From the NCBI RefSeq assembly GCF_020329505.1, contig NZ_JAGKJJ010000004.1, forward strand, positions 186,001-250,000: a stretch of DNA of 64,000 nucleotides, given 5' to 3'. The position numbers were made by a program, and so were the translations under genes. The notes under the pieces were generated by a model. It was given only the letters and a program-made list of their open reading frames with translations, was not told the DNA's origin and made no database searches. Shown piece after piece: positions 7,498-16,233 of this stretch. Source of the DNA: Bradyrhizobium semiaridum (GTDB taxonomy: Bacteria; Pseudomonadota; Alphaproteobacteria; Rhizobiales; Xanthobacteraceae). Numbering within the stretch: position 1 is the stretch's first letter; the number at the start of each line of letters is the position of its first letter.

Positions 7498-8156
7498 GGG
7501 CGCTCGCCCGCCACGGCGTCCTTCACGCGCTTGCTGGCCTTGTGCGGTTCGGCTGTCACGGCCGCGCCGGCGCCGACGCCCGACAGCACCAGCTTCTCAT
7601 GCGCCGCGATGATCGCCTCGCGGGTCAGGCGGCCGCCGGGGCGATACCAAGTGCAGAGCCCGGTCAGCAGCGCCAGGATCGCGAAGGTCGCGACCTGGAT
7701 GTCGACGACCTCGAAGACGCCGTCCGCGACGCCGTCGGCGAGGATCTGCGCCAGCCGCTGCTCGTAGGCGCCGCGCAGCGCGACCACCGCGTCGTAATTC
7801 TTGGACTCGAGGCTGCGCAGCTCGGAATTGGCGATGAAGACCTCGCGCTTCCGGCTCATGTGATAGGTGACGTGGAAGGCGACGAAGGCGCGCAGCTGCT
7901 CGACCGGGTCGGTCTTGTTCTCGAGGGCAAGATCAAGCGTGCGCAGCAGATCGTTGATATGGTCCTGCACCAGATCGAACAGCAAATCCTGCTTGGTTGA
8001 GATATGATTGTAGAGCGAGCCGGCCTGGATACCGACCTCGGCGGCGAGCTGGCGCAGGCTCATCGCCTCGTAGCCGTGCTCGTAGATCAGGCGCACGCCG
8101 GCCTTGCGGATCGCTTCGAGCGTCTTCGGGCCGTGTGAGCCGATCGTGCGTGCCAT
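7494..8156 (-). CDS. TetR/AcrR family regulator of the leucine catabolic divergon
   Basis: 220 residues from ATG 8156 (MARTIGSHGPKTLEAIRKAG); a Met 16 codons upstream is open but unneeded. The TetR_N helix-turn-helix reads YEAMSLRQLAAEVGIQAGSL and continues YNHISTKQDLLF; the C-terminal ligand domain is typical in size. It is divergent from ivd and co-transcribed with the lrp-like gene. Two matching 16-bp inverted repeats lie in the intergenic region, one near each promoter, as expected for an autoregulated local repressor. TetR regulators of this position (LiuQ-like in other proteobacteria) respond to acyl-CoA intermediates; the effector here is inference. Confidence 0.92.
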   Translation of the reverse strand: MARTIGSHGPKTLEAIRKAGVRLIYEHGYEAMSLRQLAAEVGIQAGSLYNHISTKQDLLFDLVQDHINDLLRTLDLALENKTDPVEQLRAFVAFHVTYHMSRKREVFIANSELRSLESKNYDAVVALRGAYEQRLAQILADGVADGVFEVVDIQVATFAILALLTGLCTWYRPGGRLTREAIIAAHEKLVLSGVGAGAAVTAEPHKASKRVKDAVAGERP

Positions 8157-8206
8157 CGGGGGCCTCGAATGGGTGTCAGCCTGCCAGGAGAGGTCCGGAA
8201 ACAAGC

Positions 8207-8222
8207 AAACGACCGTATGTTT
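8207..8222. promoter_or_regulatory. Putative TetR operator 1
   Basis: AAACGACCGTATGTTT. Its reverse complement, AAACATACGGTCGTTT, matches operator 2 (8305-8320) at 12 of 16 positions. The outer AAAC/GTTT arms form an inverted repeat. It lies 50 bases upstream of the TetR start codon, where it could serve autorepression. Confidence 0.6.
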
Positions 8223-8226
8223 ATTT

Positions 8227-8266
8227 CATGAAATCCAAGCAAATTCAATGGACTGCGGATTTCATG
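8227..8266. repeat. Perfect 10-bp inverted repeat between the operators
   Basis: CATGAAATCC (8227-8236) and GGATTTCATG (8257-8266) are perfect inverted copies with a 20-base spacer. The left arm overlaps a 12-base perfect palindrome, ATTTCATGAAAT (8223-8234). A second regulator site, possibly for the Lrp-type protein, is one reading. Confidence 0.55.
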
Positions 8267-8304
8267 CACTGATCATAGCAGATCGTCTTGCGAGGCCAAT
8301 AAAA

Positions 8305-8320
8305 AAACGTATGATCGTTT
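8305..8320. promoter_or_regulatory. Putative TetR operator 2
   Basis: AAACGTATGATCGTTT, a dyad with AAACG/CGTTT arms, sits 30 bases before the ivd start codon, a position suited to repressing ivd transcription. It pairs in sequence with operator 1; the two centres are 98 bases apart. Confidence 0.65.
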
Positions 8321-8350
8321 AATTGCAAGATGAATCCTTAGGGAGGGATC

Positions 8351-9523
8351 ATGGCGTCGAACCAGGCCGCAGTGTTCAATTTCGACCTTGGCGAAACCGC
8401 GGATGCGATCCGCGAGACGGTGCATGATTTCTCGACCAACGAGATCGCGCCGCGCGCGGCCGAGATCGACCGCAGCAACCAGTTTCCGCGCGACCTCTGG
8501 CCGAAGATCGGCGCGCTCGGCCTGCACGGCATCACGGTCGAGGAGGAGTATGGCGGCTCCGGCCTCGGCTATCTCGAGCACTGCATCGCGGTGGAGGAGA
8601 TCTCGCGGGCCTCGGCCGCGGTCGGCCTGTCCTACGGCGCCCATTCCAACCTCTGCGTCAACCAGATCCGCCGCAACGGCAACGAAGCCCAGAAGCGCAA
8701 ATATCTGCCGAAGCTGATCTCCGGCGAACATGTCGGCTCGCTGGCGATGTCGGAGCCGTCGGCCGGCTCGGACGTGGTCTCGATGAAGACCCGCGCTGAC
8801 AAGAAAGGCGACCGCTTCGTCCTCAACGGCAACAAGATGTGGATCACCAACGGCCCGGTCGCCGACACGCTCGTGGTCTACGCCAAGACCGATCCGAACG
8901 GCGGGCCGCGCGGCATCACCGCCTTCATCGTCGAAAAGGGCATGAAGGGCTTCTCCACCGCGCAGAAGCTCGACAAGCTCGGCATGCGTGGCTCCGACAC
9001 CTGCGAACTGGTGTTCGAGGACTGCGAGGTGCCCGAGGAGAACGTGCTCTCCGAGGTCGGCCGCGGCGTCAACGTGCTGATGTCTGGCCTCGACTACGAG
9101 CGCGCGGTGCTGGCGGCGGGGCCGATCGGCATCATGCAGGCCTGCATGGACGTGGTGCTGCCCTACGTCCATGAGCGCAAGCAGTTCGGCGAGCCGATCG
9201 GTTCGTTCCAGCTGGTGCAGGGCAAGATCGCCGACATGTACACCACGATGAACGCCTCGCGCGCGTACGTCTATGCAGTGGCGAAAGCCTGCGATCGCGG
9301 CGAGGCCACCCGCGAGGACGCCGCCGGCGCGATCCTCTACGCCGCCGAGAAGGCCACCCAATGCGCGCTGGATGCGATCCAGCTGCTCGGCGGCAACGGC
9401 TACATCAACGATTATCCGACCGGCCGCCTGCTGCGCGACGCCAAGCTCTACGAGATCGGCGCCGGCACCAGCGAAATCCGTCGCATGCTGATCGGCCGCG
9501 AGCTGTTCAACAAGACGGCGTAA
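8351..9523 (+). CDS. ivd: Isovaleryl-CoA dehydrogenase
   Basis: 390 residues, the usual length. It oxidises isovaleryl-CoA to 3-methylcrotonyl-CoA, passing electrons from FAD to electron-transfer flavoprotein, the third step of leucine breakdown. The three acyl-CoA dehydrogenase domains are complete: [19 protein letters not shown] and MWITNGP in the middle, and the C-terminal [20 protein letters not shown]. Glu250 in [12 protein letters not shown] occupies the position of the catalytic base specific to isovaleryl-CoA dehydrogenases, which sets it apart from short-chain homologues. A GGGAGG Shine-Dalgarno precedes the start. First gene of the catabolic group, under the putative TetR operator. 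Confidence 0.95.
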   Translation: MASNQAAVFNFDLGETADAIRETVHDFSTNEIAPRAAEIDRSNQFPRDLWPKIGALGLHGITVEEEYGGSGLGYLEHCIAVEEISRASAAVGLSYGAHSNLCVNQIRRNGNEAQKRKYLPKLISGEHVGSLAMSEPSAGSDVVSMKTRADKKGDRFVLNGNKMWITNGPVADTLVVYAKTDPNGGPRGITAFIVEKGMKGFSTAQKLDKLGMRGSDTCELVFEDCEVPEENVLSEVGRGVNVLMSGLDYERAVLAAGPIGIMQACMDVVLPYVHERKQFGEPIGSFQLVQGKIADMYTTMNASRAYVYAVAKACDRGEATREDAAGAILYAAEKATQCALDAIQLLGGNGYINDYPTGRLLRDAKLYEIGAGTSEIRRMLIGRELFNKTA

Positions 9524-9529
9524 TGTTTC

Positions 9530-9683
9530 TTCTCCCTCGCCCCGCTCTTGCGGGGAGAGGGCTGGGGTGAGGGGCTGTCACCGCGTCAATGGTGGCAGAT
9601 GCGTTCGCGGAGGCTCCTCCTCACCCGGATCGCATCTTCGCTGCGATCCGACCTCTCCCCGCAAGCGGGGCGAGGTGAGGCTG
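9530..9683. repeat. Palindromic intergenic repeat between ivd and mccB
   Basis: Two arms made of CCCCGCTCTTGCGGGG-like and CTCCCCGCAAGCGGGG-like hairpins, each flanked by TGAGG or CCTCAC words, surround a shorter GGATCGCA/TGCGATCC hairpin (about 9628-9648). This is the style of the dispersed GC-rich palindromes found in many alphaproteobacteria. It interrupts the operon without an obvious promoter or U-tract. Confidence 0.7.
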
Positions 9684-9733
9684 GGCCTCCGTTCGTCGTT
9701 CTAACAAGTCCTCCAACGAAACGTGCAACACAG

Positions 9734-11338
9734 ATGCCGCTTCATTCGACGATCGATCCGACATCCCAGGAATTCGTCCGCAACGCTGAAGTTATGCGCG
9801 GCCTGGTCACAGAGCTCCGCGAAAAACTCAACGAGGTCGCCGGCGGTGGCGGCGCGGCCTCGCGCAAGCGCCACACCTCGCGCGGCAAGATGCTGGCCCG
9901 CGACCGCGTCGATCTCTTGGTCGATCCCGGCACCGCGTTCCTGGAACTGTCGCCACTCGCTGCCAACGGCCTCTACGGCGGCGACGTGCATTCGGCGAGC
10001 GTCATCACTGGCGTCGGGCGCATCTCGGGGCGCGAGTGCATCATCGTCGCCAATGATGCCACCATCAAGGGCGGCACTTATTACCCGATGACGGTGAAGA
10101 AGCATCTGCGCGCCCAGGACATCGCGCGGCAGAACAATCTGCCCTGCGTCTACATGGTGGATTCCGGCGGCGCCTTCCTGCCGCTGCAGGACGAGATTTT
10201 CCCGGACGAGCGGCACTTCGGCCGCATCTTCTATAACCAGGCCCAGATGTCCTCGCAGGGCATCCCGCAGATCGCAATCGTGATGGGCTCCTGCACGGCG
10301 GGCGGCGCCTATGTACCGGCGATGTCGGACGAGAGCATCATCGTGCGCAATCAAGGCACCATCTTTCTCGGCGGTCCGCCGCTGGTGAAGGCGGCGACCG
10401 GCGAGGTCGTGACCGCCGAGGAGCTCGGCGGCGCCGACGTCCATTCGCGGCAGTCGGGCGTCACCGACCACTACGCCCAGAACGACGCCCACGCGATCGG
10501 CATCGCCCGGCGCATCGTCGCCACGCTGAAACAGCCGGCGAAGGCACAGCTCAACATGCATCCGCCGCAGGAGCCGCTGTTCCCGGCCGAGGAGATCTAC
10601 GGCGTGGTCTCCGCCGACGGCAGAAAGCCGTTCGACGTGCACGACATCATCGCGCGGATCGTCGACGGCTCCGAATTCGATGAGTTCAAGAAGCTCTACG
10701 GCACCACGCTGATCTGCGGCTTCGCCCATATCTGGGGCTATCCCGTCGGTATCATTGCCAACAACGGCATCCTGTTCAGCGAGAGCTCGCTGAAGGGCGC
10801 GCATTTCATCGAGCTGTGCTGCCAGCGCGGCATCCCGCTGGTGTTCCTGCAAAACATCACTGGCTTCATGGTCGGGAAGAAGTACGAGGCCGGCGGCATC
10901 GCGCGCGACGGAGCCAAGCTGGTGACGGCGGTGGCCACCGCCGGCGTGCCGAAATTCACTGTTGTGATCGGCGGCTCCTACGGCGCCGGCAATTACGGCA
11001 TGTGCGGGCGGTCCTACAGCCCGCGGTTCCTCTGGCTGTGGCCGAACGCCCGCATCTCCGTGATGGGCGGCGAGCAGGCCTCGATGGTGCTGAGCCAGGT
11101 GCGCCGCGACGGCATCGAAGCCAAGGGCGAGAGCTGGTCGGCGGAGGAGGAAGAGAAATTCCGCGAGCCGATCCGGGCGCAATACGAGAAGCAGGGCAAC
11201 CCGTACTACGCGACGGCGCGGCTCTGGGACGATGGCGTGATCGACCCTGCCGACACCCGCCTGGTGCTCGGGCTCGGGCTGTCGGCCGCCGCCAATGCGC
11301 CGATCGAACCCACCAAGTTTGGCCTGTTCAGGATGTGA
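9734..11338 (+). CDS. mccB: 3-Methylcrotonyl-CoA carboxylase beta subunit (carboxyltransferase)
   Basis: 534 residues from ATG 9734; the frame is open further upstream only through the palindromic repeat. It transfers carboxyl from biotin to 3-methylcrotonyl-CoA, giving 3-methylglutaconyl-CoA. Both crotonase-fold carboxyltransferase domains are present, with conserved [45 protein letters not shown] and [16 protein letters not shown]. The GE(V)[17 protein letters not shown] segment is typical of MccB and its relatives. It is followed after 2 bases by the alpha subunit. Confidence 0.95.
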   Translation: MPLHSTIDPTSQEFVRNAEVMRGLVTELREKLNEVAGGGGAASRKRHTSRGKMLARDRVDLLVDPGTAFLELSPLAANGLYGGDVHSASVITGVGRISGRECIIVANDATIKGGTYYPMTVKKHLRAQDIARQNNLPCVYMVDSGGAFLPLQDEIFPDERHFGRIFYNQAQMSSQGIPQIAIVMGSCTAGGAYVPAMSDESIIVRNQGTIFLGGPPLVKAATGEVVTAEELGGADVHSRQSGVTDHYAQNDAHAIGIARRIVATLKQPAKAQLNMHPPQEPLFPAEEIYGVVSADGRKPFDVHDIIARIVDGSEFDEFKKLYGTTLICGFAHIWGYPVGIIANNGILFSESSLKGAHFIELCCQRGIPLVFLQNITGFMVGKKYEAGGIARDGAKLVTAVATAGVPKFTVVIGGSYGAGNYGMCGRSYSPRFLWLWPNARISVMGGEQASMVLSQVRRDGIEAKGESWSAEEEEKFREPIRAQYEKQGNPYYATARLWDDGVIDPADTRLVLGLGLSAAANAPIEPTKFGLFRM

Positions 11339-11340
11339 TC

Positions 11341-13350
11341 ATGGACCGCTCAAAACTCTACCGGCGTTTCCGGACGCTCCTGATCGCCAACCGCGGCGAG
11401 ATCGCCTGCCGTGTCATCCGCTCCGCGCGGGCCATGGGCCTGCGGACGGTCGCGGTGTATTCCGAAGCCGATCGCGATGCGATGCATGTCGCGCTGGCCG
11501 ACGAGGCCGTGCTGCTCGGGCCTGCACGTGCCCGCGACAGCTATCTCAACATCGAGCGGGTGATCGCCGCAGCGAAGGAGACCGGCGCCGAGGCGGTGCA
11601 TCCCGGCTATGGTTTCCTGTCGGAGAATGCCGAGTTCGCGCAGGCCTGCCTGGAGGCGGGGCTCGTGTTCGTGGGCCCGACCGCCGAGATGATGACGGCG
11701 ATGGGCTCAAAGTCGGGCTCGAAGGCGCTGATGGAGAAGGCTGGCGTGCCGCTGGTGCCCGGCTATCACGGCGAGGCGCAGGACGAGGCCGTACTGGCGG
11801 AGGCGGCCAACCGGATCGGCTTCCCGGTGCTGGTCAAGGCATCGGCCGGCGGCGGCGGCCGCGGCATGCGCGTGGTCAATTCTGCAAGCGAATTGTCGGC
11901 TGCGATCACCAGCGCCAAGCGCGAGGCCAAGGCCGCGTTCGGCGACGACCGGATGCTGATCGAGAAATACGTGCGGAACCCGCGCCATATCGAGGTGCAG
12001 ATCATCGGCGACAGTCACGGCAATCTGCTCTCGCTGTGGGAGCGCGAATGCACACTGCAGCGGCGGCACCAGAAGGTGATCGAGGAGGCGCCGTCGCCGA
12101 CCCTCAATGCCGCGCAGCGAGACACGGTCTGTGAGGCCGCGCGCAAGGCGGCCGGTGCGGTCAACTATGTCGGCGCCGGCACCATCGAGTTCGTCTCCGA
12201 CGGCAAGGACGTGTTCTTCATCGAGATGAACACGCGCCTGCAGGTCGAGCATCCCGTCACCGAGCTGATCACCGGTGTCGATCTGGTCGAATGGCAATTG
12301 CGGGTTGCTTTCGGCGAGGCGCTGCCGCTCAAGCAGGACGAGATCAGGCTGAACGGCCACGCCATCGAGGCGCGCGTCTACGCCGAGAATCCGCAGAAGA
12401 ATTTCATGCCCTCGGTCGGCCGCATCAAGACCTGGCGGACGCCCCCTGAGGGTGACGGCCTGCGCATCGATGCCGGCTATCGCAGCGGCGACAATGTCTC
12501 GCCTTACTACGACGCGATGCTGGCCAAGCTGATCGCCTGGGCGCCGACCCGCGAGGGTGCGATCGAGAAGCTCAATCGCGGGCTGGAAGAGACCGACGTC
12601 CGCGGCATCGTCACCAACATCCCGTTCCTGTCGGCGCTGGTGACGCATCCCGACGTCAGAACCAATGCGATCGATACCGGCTTCATCGAACGCGAGCTGA
12701 AGAACCTGACCGCGGGTACCGGCGCGGCCGGCGAGTTCGAGCTCTGCGCGGCGGTCGCCGCGATTGTCAACGCGGAGCAGCAGGCTGCGCGCAGCGAGGC
12801 CAATTCGCCCTGGCAGACGTTTGGCTGGCAGCCGGTCGGCCGCCGCCAGCGTGTCTTCTCGCTCCGGCAGGGCCACGAGCCCGCGCAGACCATCACGCTG
12901 CATTACGGCAGCGGACCATCGACGCTCTCCGTGGCCGGACGCGAGCTGACGTTTGCGATTTCGTCGCCCGACGAGAGCGGTTTCGACCTGACGCTCAACG
13001 GCGTGAAGTCGCGTGTCGCCTCCGTGATCGACGGCCATGAGCTCTATCTGCGCACCCGCAACGGCCGCTTCGACCTGCATTGGGTCGATCCGTTCGGCGG
13101 CGAGACCGACGAGCAGGTCGGCGAGGACAAGATCGTGGCGCCCCTGCCGGGCACCGTGGTCGCGCTGCTGGCCCAGGAGGGCGCGACGCTGGAGAAGGGC
13201 GCTCCGATCCTCACCCTGGAAGTGATGAAGATGGAGCAGACGCTGCGCGCGCCCTATGCCGGCGTGCTGAAGAAGCTCAGATGCAAGGTCGGCGATATCG
13301 TCGGCGAGGGCGTCGAGCTTGCCGAAGTCGAAGCGGCGGCGGCGCCATGA
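11341..13350 (+). CDS. mccA: 3-Methylcrotonyl-CoA carboxylase alpha subunit (biotin carboxylase and biotin carrier)
   Basis: 669 residues from ATG 11341, two bases after the mccB stop. It uses ATP and bicarbonate to carboxylate biotin. The order is biotin carboxylase N-terminal domain (LLIANRGEIACRVIRSA), ATP-grasp (KASAGGGGRGMRVV, EMNTRLQVEHPVTE), biotin carboxylase C-terminal domain, an MCC-type linker, and a C-terminal biotinyl domain with the attachment Lys630 in EVMKMEQ. The fused carrier and pairing with mccB distinguish it from the stand-alone AccC. It overlaps mvaB by four bases. Confidence 0.95.
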   Translation: MDRSKLYRRFRTLLIANRGEIACRVIRSARAMGLRTVAVYSEADRDAMHVALADEAVLLGPARARDSYLNIERVIAAAKETGAEAVHPGYGFLSENAEFAQACLEAGLVFVGPTAEMMTAMGSKSGSKALMEKAGVPLVPGYHGEAQDEAVLAEAANRIGFPVLVKASAGGGGRGMRVVNSASELSAAITSAKREAKAAFGDDRMLIEKYVRNPRHIEVQIIGDSHGNLLSLWERECTLQRRHQKVIEEAPSPTLNAAQRDTVCEAARKAAGAVNYVGAGTIEFVSDGKDVFFIEMNTRLQVEHPVTELITGVDLVEWQLRVAFGEALPLKQDEIRLNGHAIEARVYAENPQKNFMPSVGRIKTWRTPPEGDGLRIDAGYRSGDNVSPYYDAMLAKLIAWAPTREGAIEKLNRGLEETDVRGIVTNIPFLSALVTHPDVRTNAIDTGFIERELKNLTAGTGAAGEFELCAAVAAIVNAEQQAARSEANSPWQTFGWQPVGRRQRVFSLRQGHEPAQTITLHYGSGPSTLSVAGRELTFAISSPDESGFDLTLNGVKSRVASVIDGHELYLRTRNGRFDLHWVDPFGGETDEQVGEDKIVAPLPGTVVALLAQEGATLEKGAPILTLEVMKMEQTLRAPYAGVLKKLRCKVGDIVGEGVELAEVEAAAAP

Positions 13351-14255
13351 GCGATCATATCCGCATCATCGAGATGGGGCCGCGCGACGGCCTGCAGAAC
13401 GAGAAGACGCAGATCAGTGTCGAAGCGCGCATTGCGTTCGTCGAGGCGCTGGTCGCGGCGGGACTCAACACCGTCGAGGTCGGCGCCTTCGTGTCGCCGA
13501 AGGCGATCCCGCAGATGGCAAGTTCAGATGCCGTGCTGCGCGGCGTCAGTCACGTCAGGGACGCCGAGTTCCACGTGCTGGTACCGAACGAGAAGGGCTA
13601 CGAGACCGCACGCGCCGCCGGCGCTCAGGTGGTCTCGGTGTTCGCCGCGGCCTCCGAAGGCTTCTCCCGCGCCAACATCAACTGCTCGGTCGCGGAATCG
13701 ATCGAGCGGTTCAAGCCGGTGCTGGCGCGGGCCAAGGCCGACGGCGTCAGGGTGCGCGGCTATATCTCCTGCGTGCTCGGCTGTCCGTTCGACGGCGAGA
13801 TCAAGCCGAAGGCGGTTGCCGACCTTGCCGTGACGCTATGGGACCTCGGCTGCTACCAAATCTCGCTCGGCGACACCATCGGCGCCGGCACGCCGCGTAA
13901 GGCGAGGCAGATGCTGCGCGCGGTCGGCGCCGAGCTGCCGGTCGCCAACCTCGCGATGCATTTCCACGACACTTACGGCCAGGCGCTCGCCAACCTCTAT
14001 GCCGGCATGGAGGAGGGCGTCCGCGTCATCGACAGTGCCGCCGGCGGTCTCGGCGGCTGCCCGTATGCGCCCGGCGCGACCGGCAACGTCGCGACCGAGG
14101 ATGTGGTCTATATGCTCGAGGGCATGGGCGTCAGCACAGGCGTCGACATGGACAGGCTGCTGGCCGCGACGAACGAGGTCGCCGGCTTGCTCGGCCGCCC
14201 GCCGGTGAGCCGCGTCGCGTCTGCGCTGAACGCCAAGAAGCAGCGCGTCTCGTAG
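13347..14255 (+). CDS. mvaB: Hydroxymethylglutaryl-CoA lyase
   Basis: 302 residues, standard for the bacterial enzyme, beginning at an ATGA overlap with mccA. It cleaves HMG-CoA to acetoacetate and acetyl-CoA, the last step of leucine catabolism. The HMGL-like TIM barrel starts EMGPRDGLQNEKT; metal ligands are in the HFHDTYGQALAN region; the active-site loop GGLGGCPYAPGATGN carries Cys238. The methylglutaconyl-CoA hydratase needed between MCC and this enzyme is not encoded in the cluster. Confidence 0.95.
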   Translation: MSDHIRIIEMGPRDGLQNEKTQISVEARIAFVEALVAAGLNTVEVGAFVSPKAIPQMASSDAVLRGVSHVRDAEFHVLVPNEKGYETARAAGAQVVSVFAAASEGFSRANINCSVAESIERFKPVLARAKADGVRVRGYISCVLGCPFDGEIKPKAVADLAVTLWDLGCYQISLGDTIGAGTPRKARQMLRAVGAELPVANLAMHFHDTYGQALANLYAGMEEGVRVIDSAAGGLGGCPYAPGATGNVATEDVVYMLEGMGVSTGVDMDRLLAATNEVAGLLGRPPVSRVASALNAKKQRVS

Positions 14256-14257
14256 CG

Positions 14258-14312
14258 TGGGCGTTGAGCGAAACCCACCGACGTGATGGGTTTCGTTGCG
14301 CTCCGCCCATCC
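14258..14312. repeat. Long palindrome between convergent mvaB and dctM
   Basis: CGAAACCC and GGGTTTCG are the cores of two inverted arms (14258-14280 and 14287-14312) around GACGTG; flanking GTGGGCG and CGCCCAT extend the pairing. This resembles rhizobial dispersed palindromes. Its position, 3 bases after mvaB and 12 before the dctM end, suits a bidirectional terminator. Confidence 0.65.
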
Positions 14313-14323
14313 TTGTATTGGCG

Positions 14324-15682
14324 CTATCTGCTTCCGTCCGGCCCCATCACGAGGTCCGGCAGCCCGGTCGATATCCCCGGGAAGAAGCACAGCAGCAGCA
14401 CCGCGAGCATCATCAGCAGCACGAAGGGCAGCGTGCCCCAGATCACCTCGCCGAGCGGGATATCGGGCGCGACGTTGCGGATGACGAAGATGTTGAGCCC
14501 GACCGGCGGGTGGATCAGGCCCATCTCCATCACGATGGTCATGACGACGCCGAACCAGATGATGTCGAAATTGGCGGCGCGCAGCGGCGGCAGGATGATC
14601 GGCGCGGTCATCAGGATGATCGAGACCGGCGGCAGGAAGAAGCCGAGCACGACAACCATCACCAGGATCGCGAACAGCAGCTCCCAGCGCGGCAGGTGCA
14701 TCGCCACGATCGCTTCCGCGGCCGACTGCGAGATGTGCAGGTAGCTCATCACGTAGGAATAGAGCAGCGACATGCCGATGATCATCATCAGCATGGTCGA
14801 CTCGCGGATCGTCGATTTCAGGATCGGTGACAGGTCGCTCGGCTTCCAGACGCTGTAGATCACCGCGATCAGCGCCAGCGCCAGCAGGCCACCGAGACCG
14901 GCGGTCTCCGATGGCGTGGCGTAGCCGCCATAGAGCGCGATCATCACGCCGGTGAGCAGCAGCACGAACGGGATCACGCGCGGCAGGGCGCTGAAACGCT
15001 CGGCCATGGTGAACTCGTCGCGTTGCAGGATCGCGGCGTCCTTGCCGGTCGCCTCATAGGCGGCCTTGGCCGTGGCATATTCCTTGCGGAAGCGGAACAC
15101 GGCGTAGAGGCCGAACAGCGTTACCAGCAAAAGGCCGGGGCCGATGCCGGCCAGGAACAACCGGCCCAGCGATTTCTCGGCGGCGACCGCGAACAGGATC
15201 ATCGTGATCGAAGGCGGCAGCAGGATGCCGAGCGTGCCGCCGGCGGCGATGATGCCGGCCGCGAAGCCGCCGGAATAGCCGCGCTTGCGCATCTCCGGGA
15301 TGCCGGCCGAGCCGATCGCCGAGCAGGTCGCAGGCGAGGAGCCCGCCATCGCCGCGAACAGCGCGCAGGCGAACACATTGGCGACGCCGAGTCCGCCGGG
15401 CACGCGATGCAGCCAGGCATGCAGCGCAGAATAGAGGTCCTGGCCGGCGCGCGACTTGCCGATCGCCGCGCCTTTGAGGATGAACAGCGGGATCGACAGC
15501 AGCGTGATCGAGGCCATCTCCTCGTAGACGTTCTGCGTCACGGTATCGAGCGAGGCCGAAGGCATGTAGATCGCCATGAAGACGACGGCGACGGCGCCCA
15601 GAGCAAATGCGATGGGCATGCCCGAGAACATCGCGAGCAGGGTGGCGAGGCCGTAGGACAGGCCAATTCCAAACACGGTCAT
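14324..15682 (-). CDS. TRAP transporter large permease (DctM type)
   Basis: 452 residues from ATG 15682, overlapping the small-permease stop by four bases. About twelve to thirteen transmembrane helices are present, with the DctM hallmarks FAAMAGSSPATCSAIGSAGI, GIIAAGGTLGILLPPSITMI and GLIHPPVGLNIFVI. It forms the ion-coupled channel of a tripartite ATP-independent periplasmic transporter, importing an organic acid bound by the DctP protein. Stop is next to the palindrome shared with mvaB. Substrate not recognisable. Confidence 0.93.
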   Translation of the reverse strand: MTVFGIGLSYGLATLLAMFSGMPIAFALGAVAVVFMAIYMPSASLDTVTQNVYEEMASITLLSIPLFILKGAAIGKSRAGQDLYSALHAWLHRVPGGLGVANVFACALFAAMAGSSPATCSAIGSAGIPEMRKRGYSGGFAAGIIAAGGTLGILLPPSITMILFAVAAEKSLGRLFLAGIGPGLLLVTLFGLYAVFRFRKEYATAKAAYEATGKDAAILQRDEFTMAERFSALPRVIPFVLLLTGVMIALYGGYATPSETAGLGGLLALALIAVIYSVWKPSDLSPILKSTIRESTMLMMIIGMSLLYSYVMSYLHISQSAAEAIVAMHLPRWELLFAILVMVVVLGFFLPPVSIILMTAPIILPPLRAANFDIIWFGVVMTIVMEMGLIHPPVGLNIFVIRNVAPDIPLGEVIWGTLPFVLLMMLAVLLLCFFPGISTGLPDLVMGPDGSR

Positions 15683-16233
15683 CGGCGTGCGCCACCGGTC
15701 AGCGGGATCAGGATTTGCAGCAGGATCTGAACGCAGAGCAGCGTCATGCCCACCGCCATCAGCACATAGGGGATCGCGAGCGGCGGCGACCACATCGAGT
15801 TCGAGACCTGGCCGTCGACATAGGCCTCATGGGCCAGGGTCCAGGACTTCCAGGCGAAGAAGGCGCAGAACGCGAAGCTCGCGACATCGACCAGCCACAG
15901 CCGGATGCCGTTCGCCCGCGCCGACAGCAGGCCGACGAACGCCTCGATGCTGACATGGCCGCGCTGGCTCTGCACATAGGCCGAGGTCATGAAGGTGGCG
16001 CCGACCAGGAGAAACACTGCGGCCTCGTCCTGCCAGTAGTTCGGGCTATGGAACAGGGCGCGGCCAAGCACGCTGTAGCTCAGGATAATGCAGGCCGCGA
16101 TCAGGGCGATCGCGGCGAACACCACGATGACGTTGTTGCAGACGCCAAGCGCGCGCTCGAGCACCGCCAGGGGCGTGTTGCCCGCGGCAGTGCTTGTGCG
16201 TTCCTCTTGATCCGCGACCGGACCATGCATCAT
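15679..16233 (-). CDS. TRAP transporter small permease (DctQ type)
   Basis: 184 residues with four transmembrane helices, matching the DctQ family (YWQDEAAVFLLVGATFMTSA is typical). The start codon overlaps the stop of the substrate-binding gene by four bases, so the start MMHGPV is favoured. DctQ joins DctM in the membrane part of the TRAP transporter. Gene order on the minus strand is binding protein, small permease, large permease. Confidence 0.93.
   Translation of the reverse strand: MMHGPVADQEERTSTAAGNTPLAVLERALGVCNNVIVVFAAIALIAACIILSYSVLGRALFHSPNYWQDEAAVFLLVGATFMTSAYVQSQRGHVSIEAFVGLLSARANGIRLWLVDVASFAFCAFFAWKSWTLAHEAYVDGQVSNSMWSPPLAIPYVLMAVGMTLLCVQILLQILIPLTGGARR

Noticed and set aside
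9548-9733. N-terminal extension of MccB
   Set aside because: It translates the palindromic repeat; the conserved protein begins at 9734.
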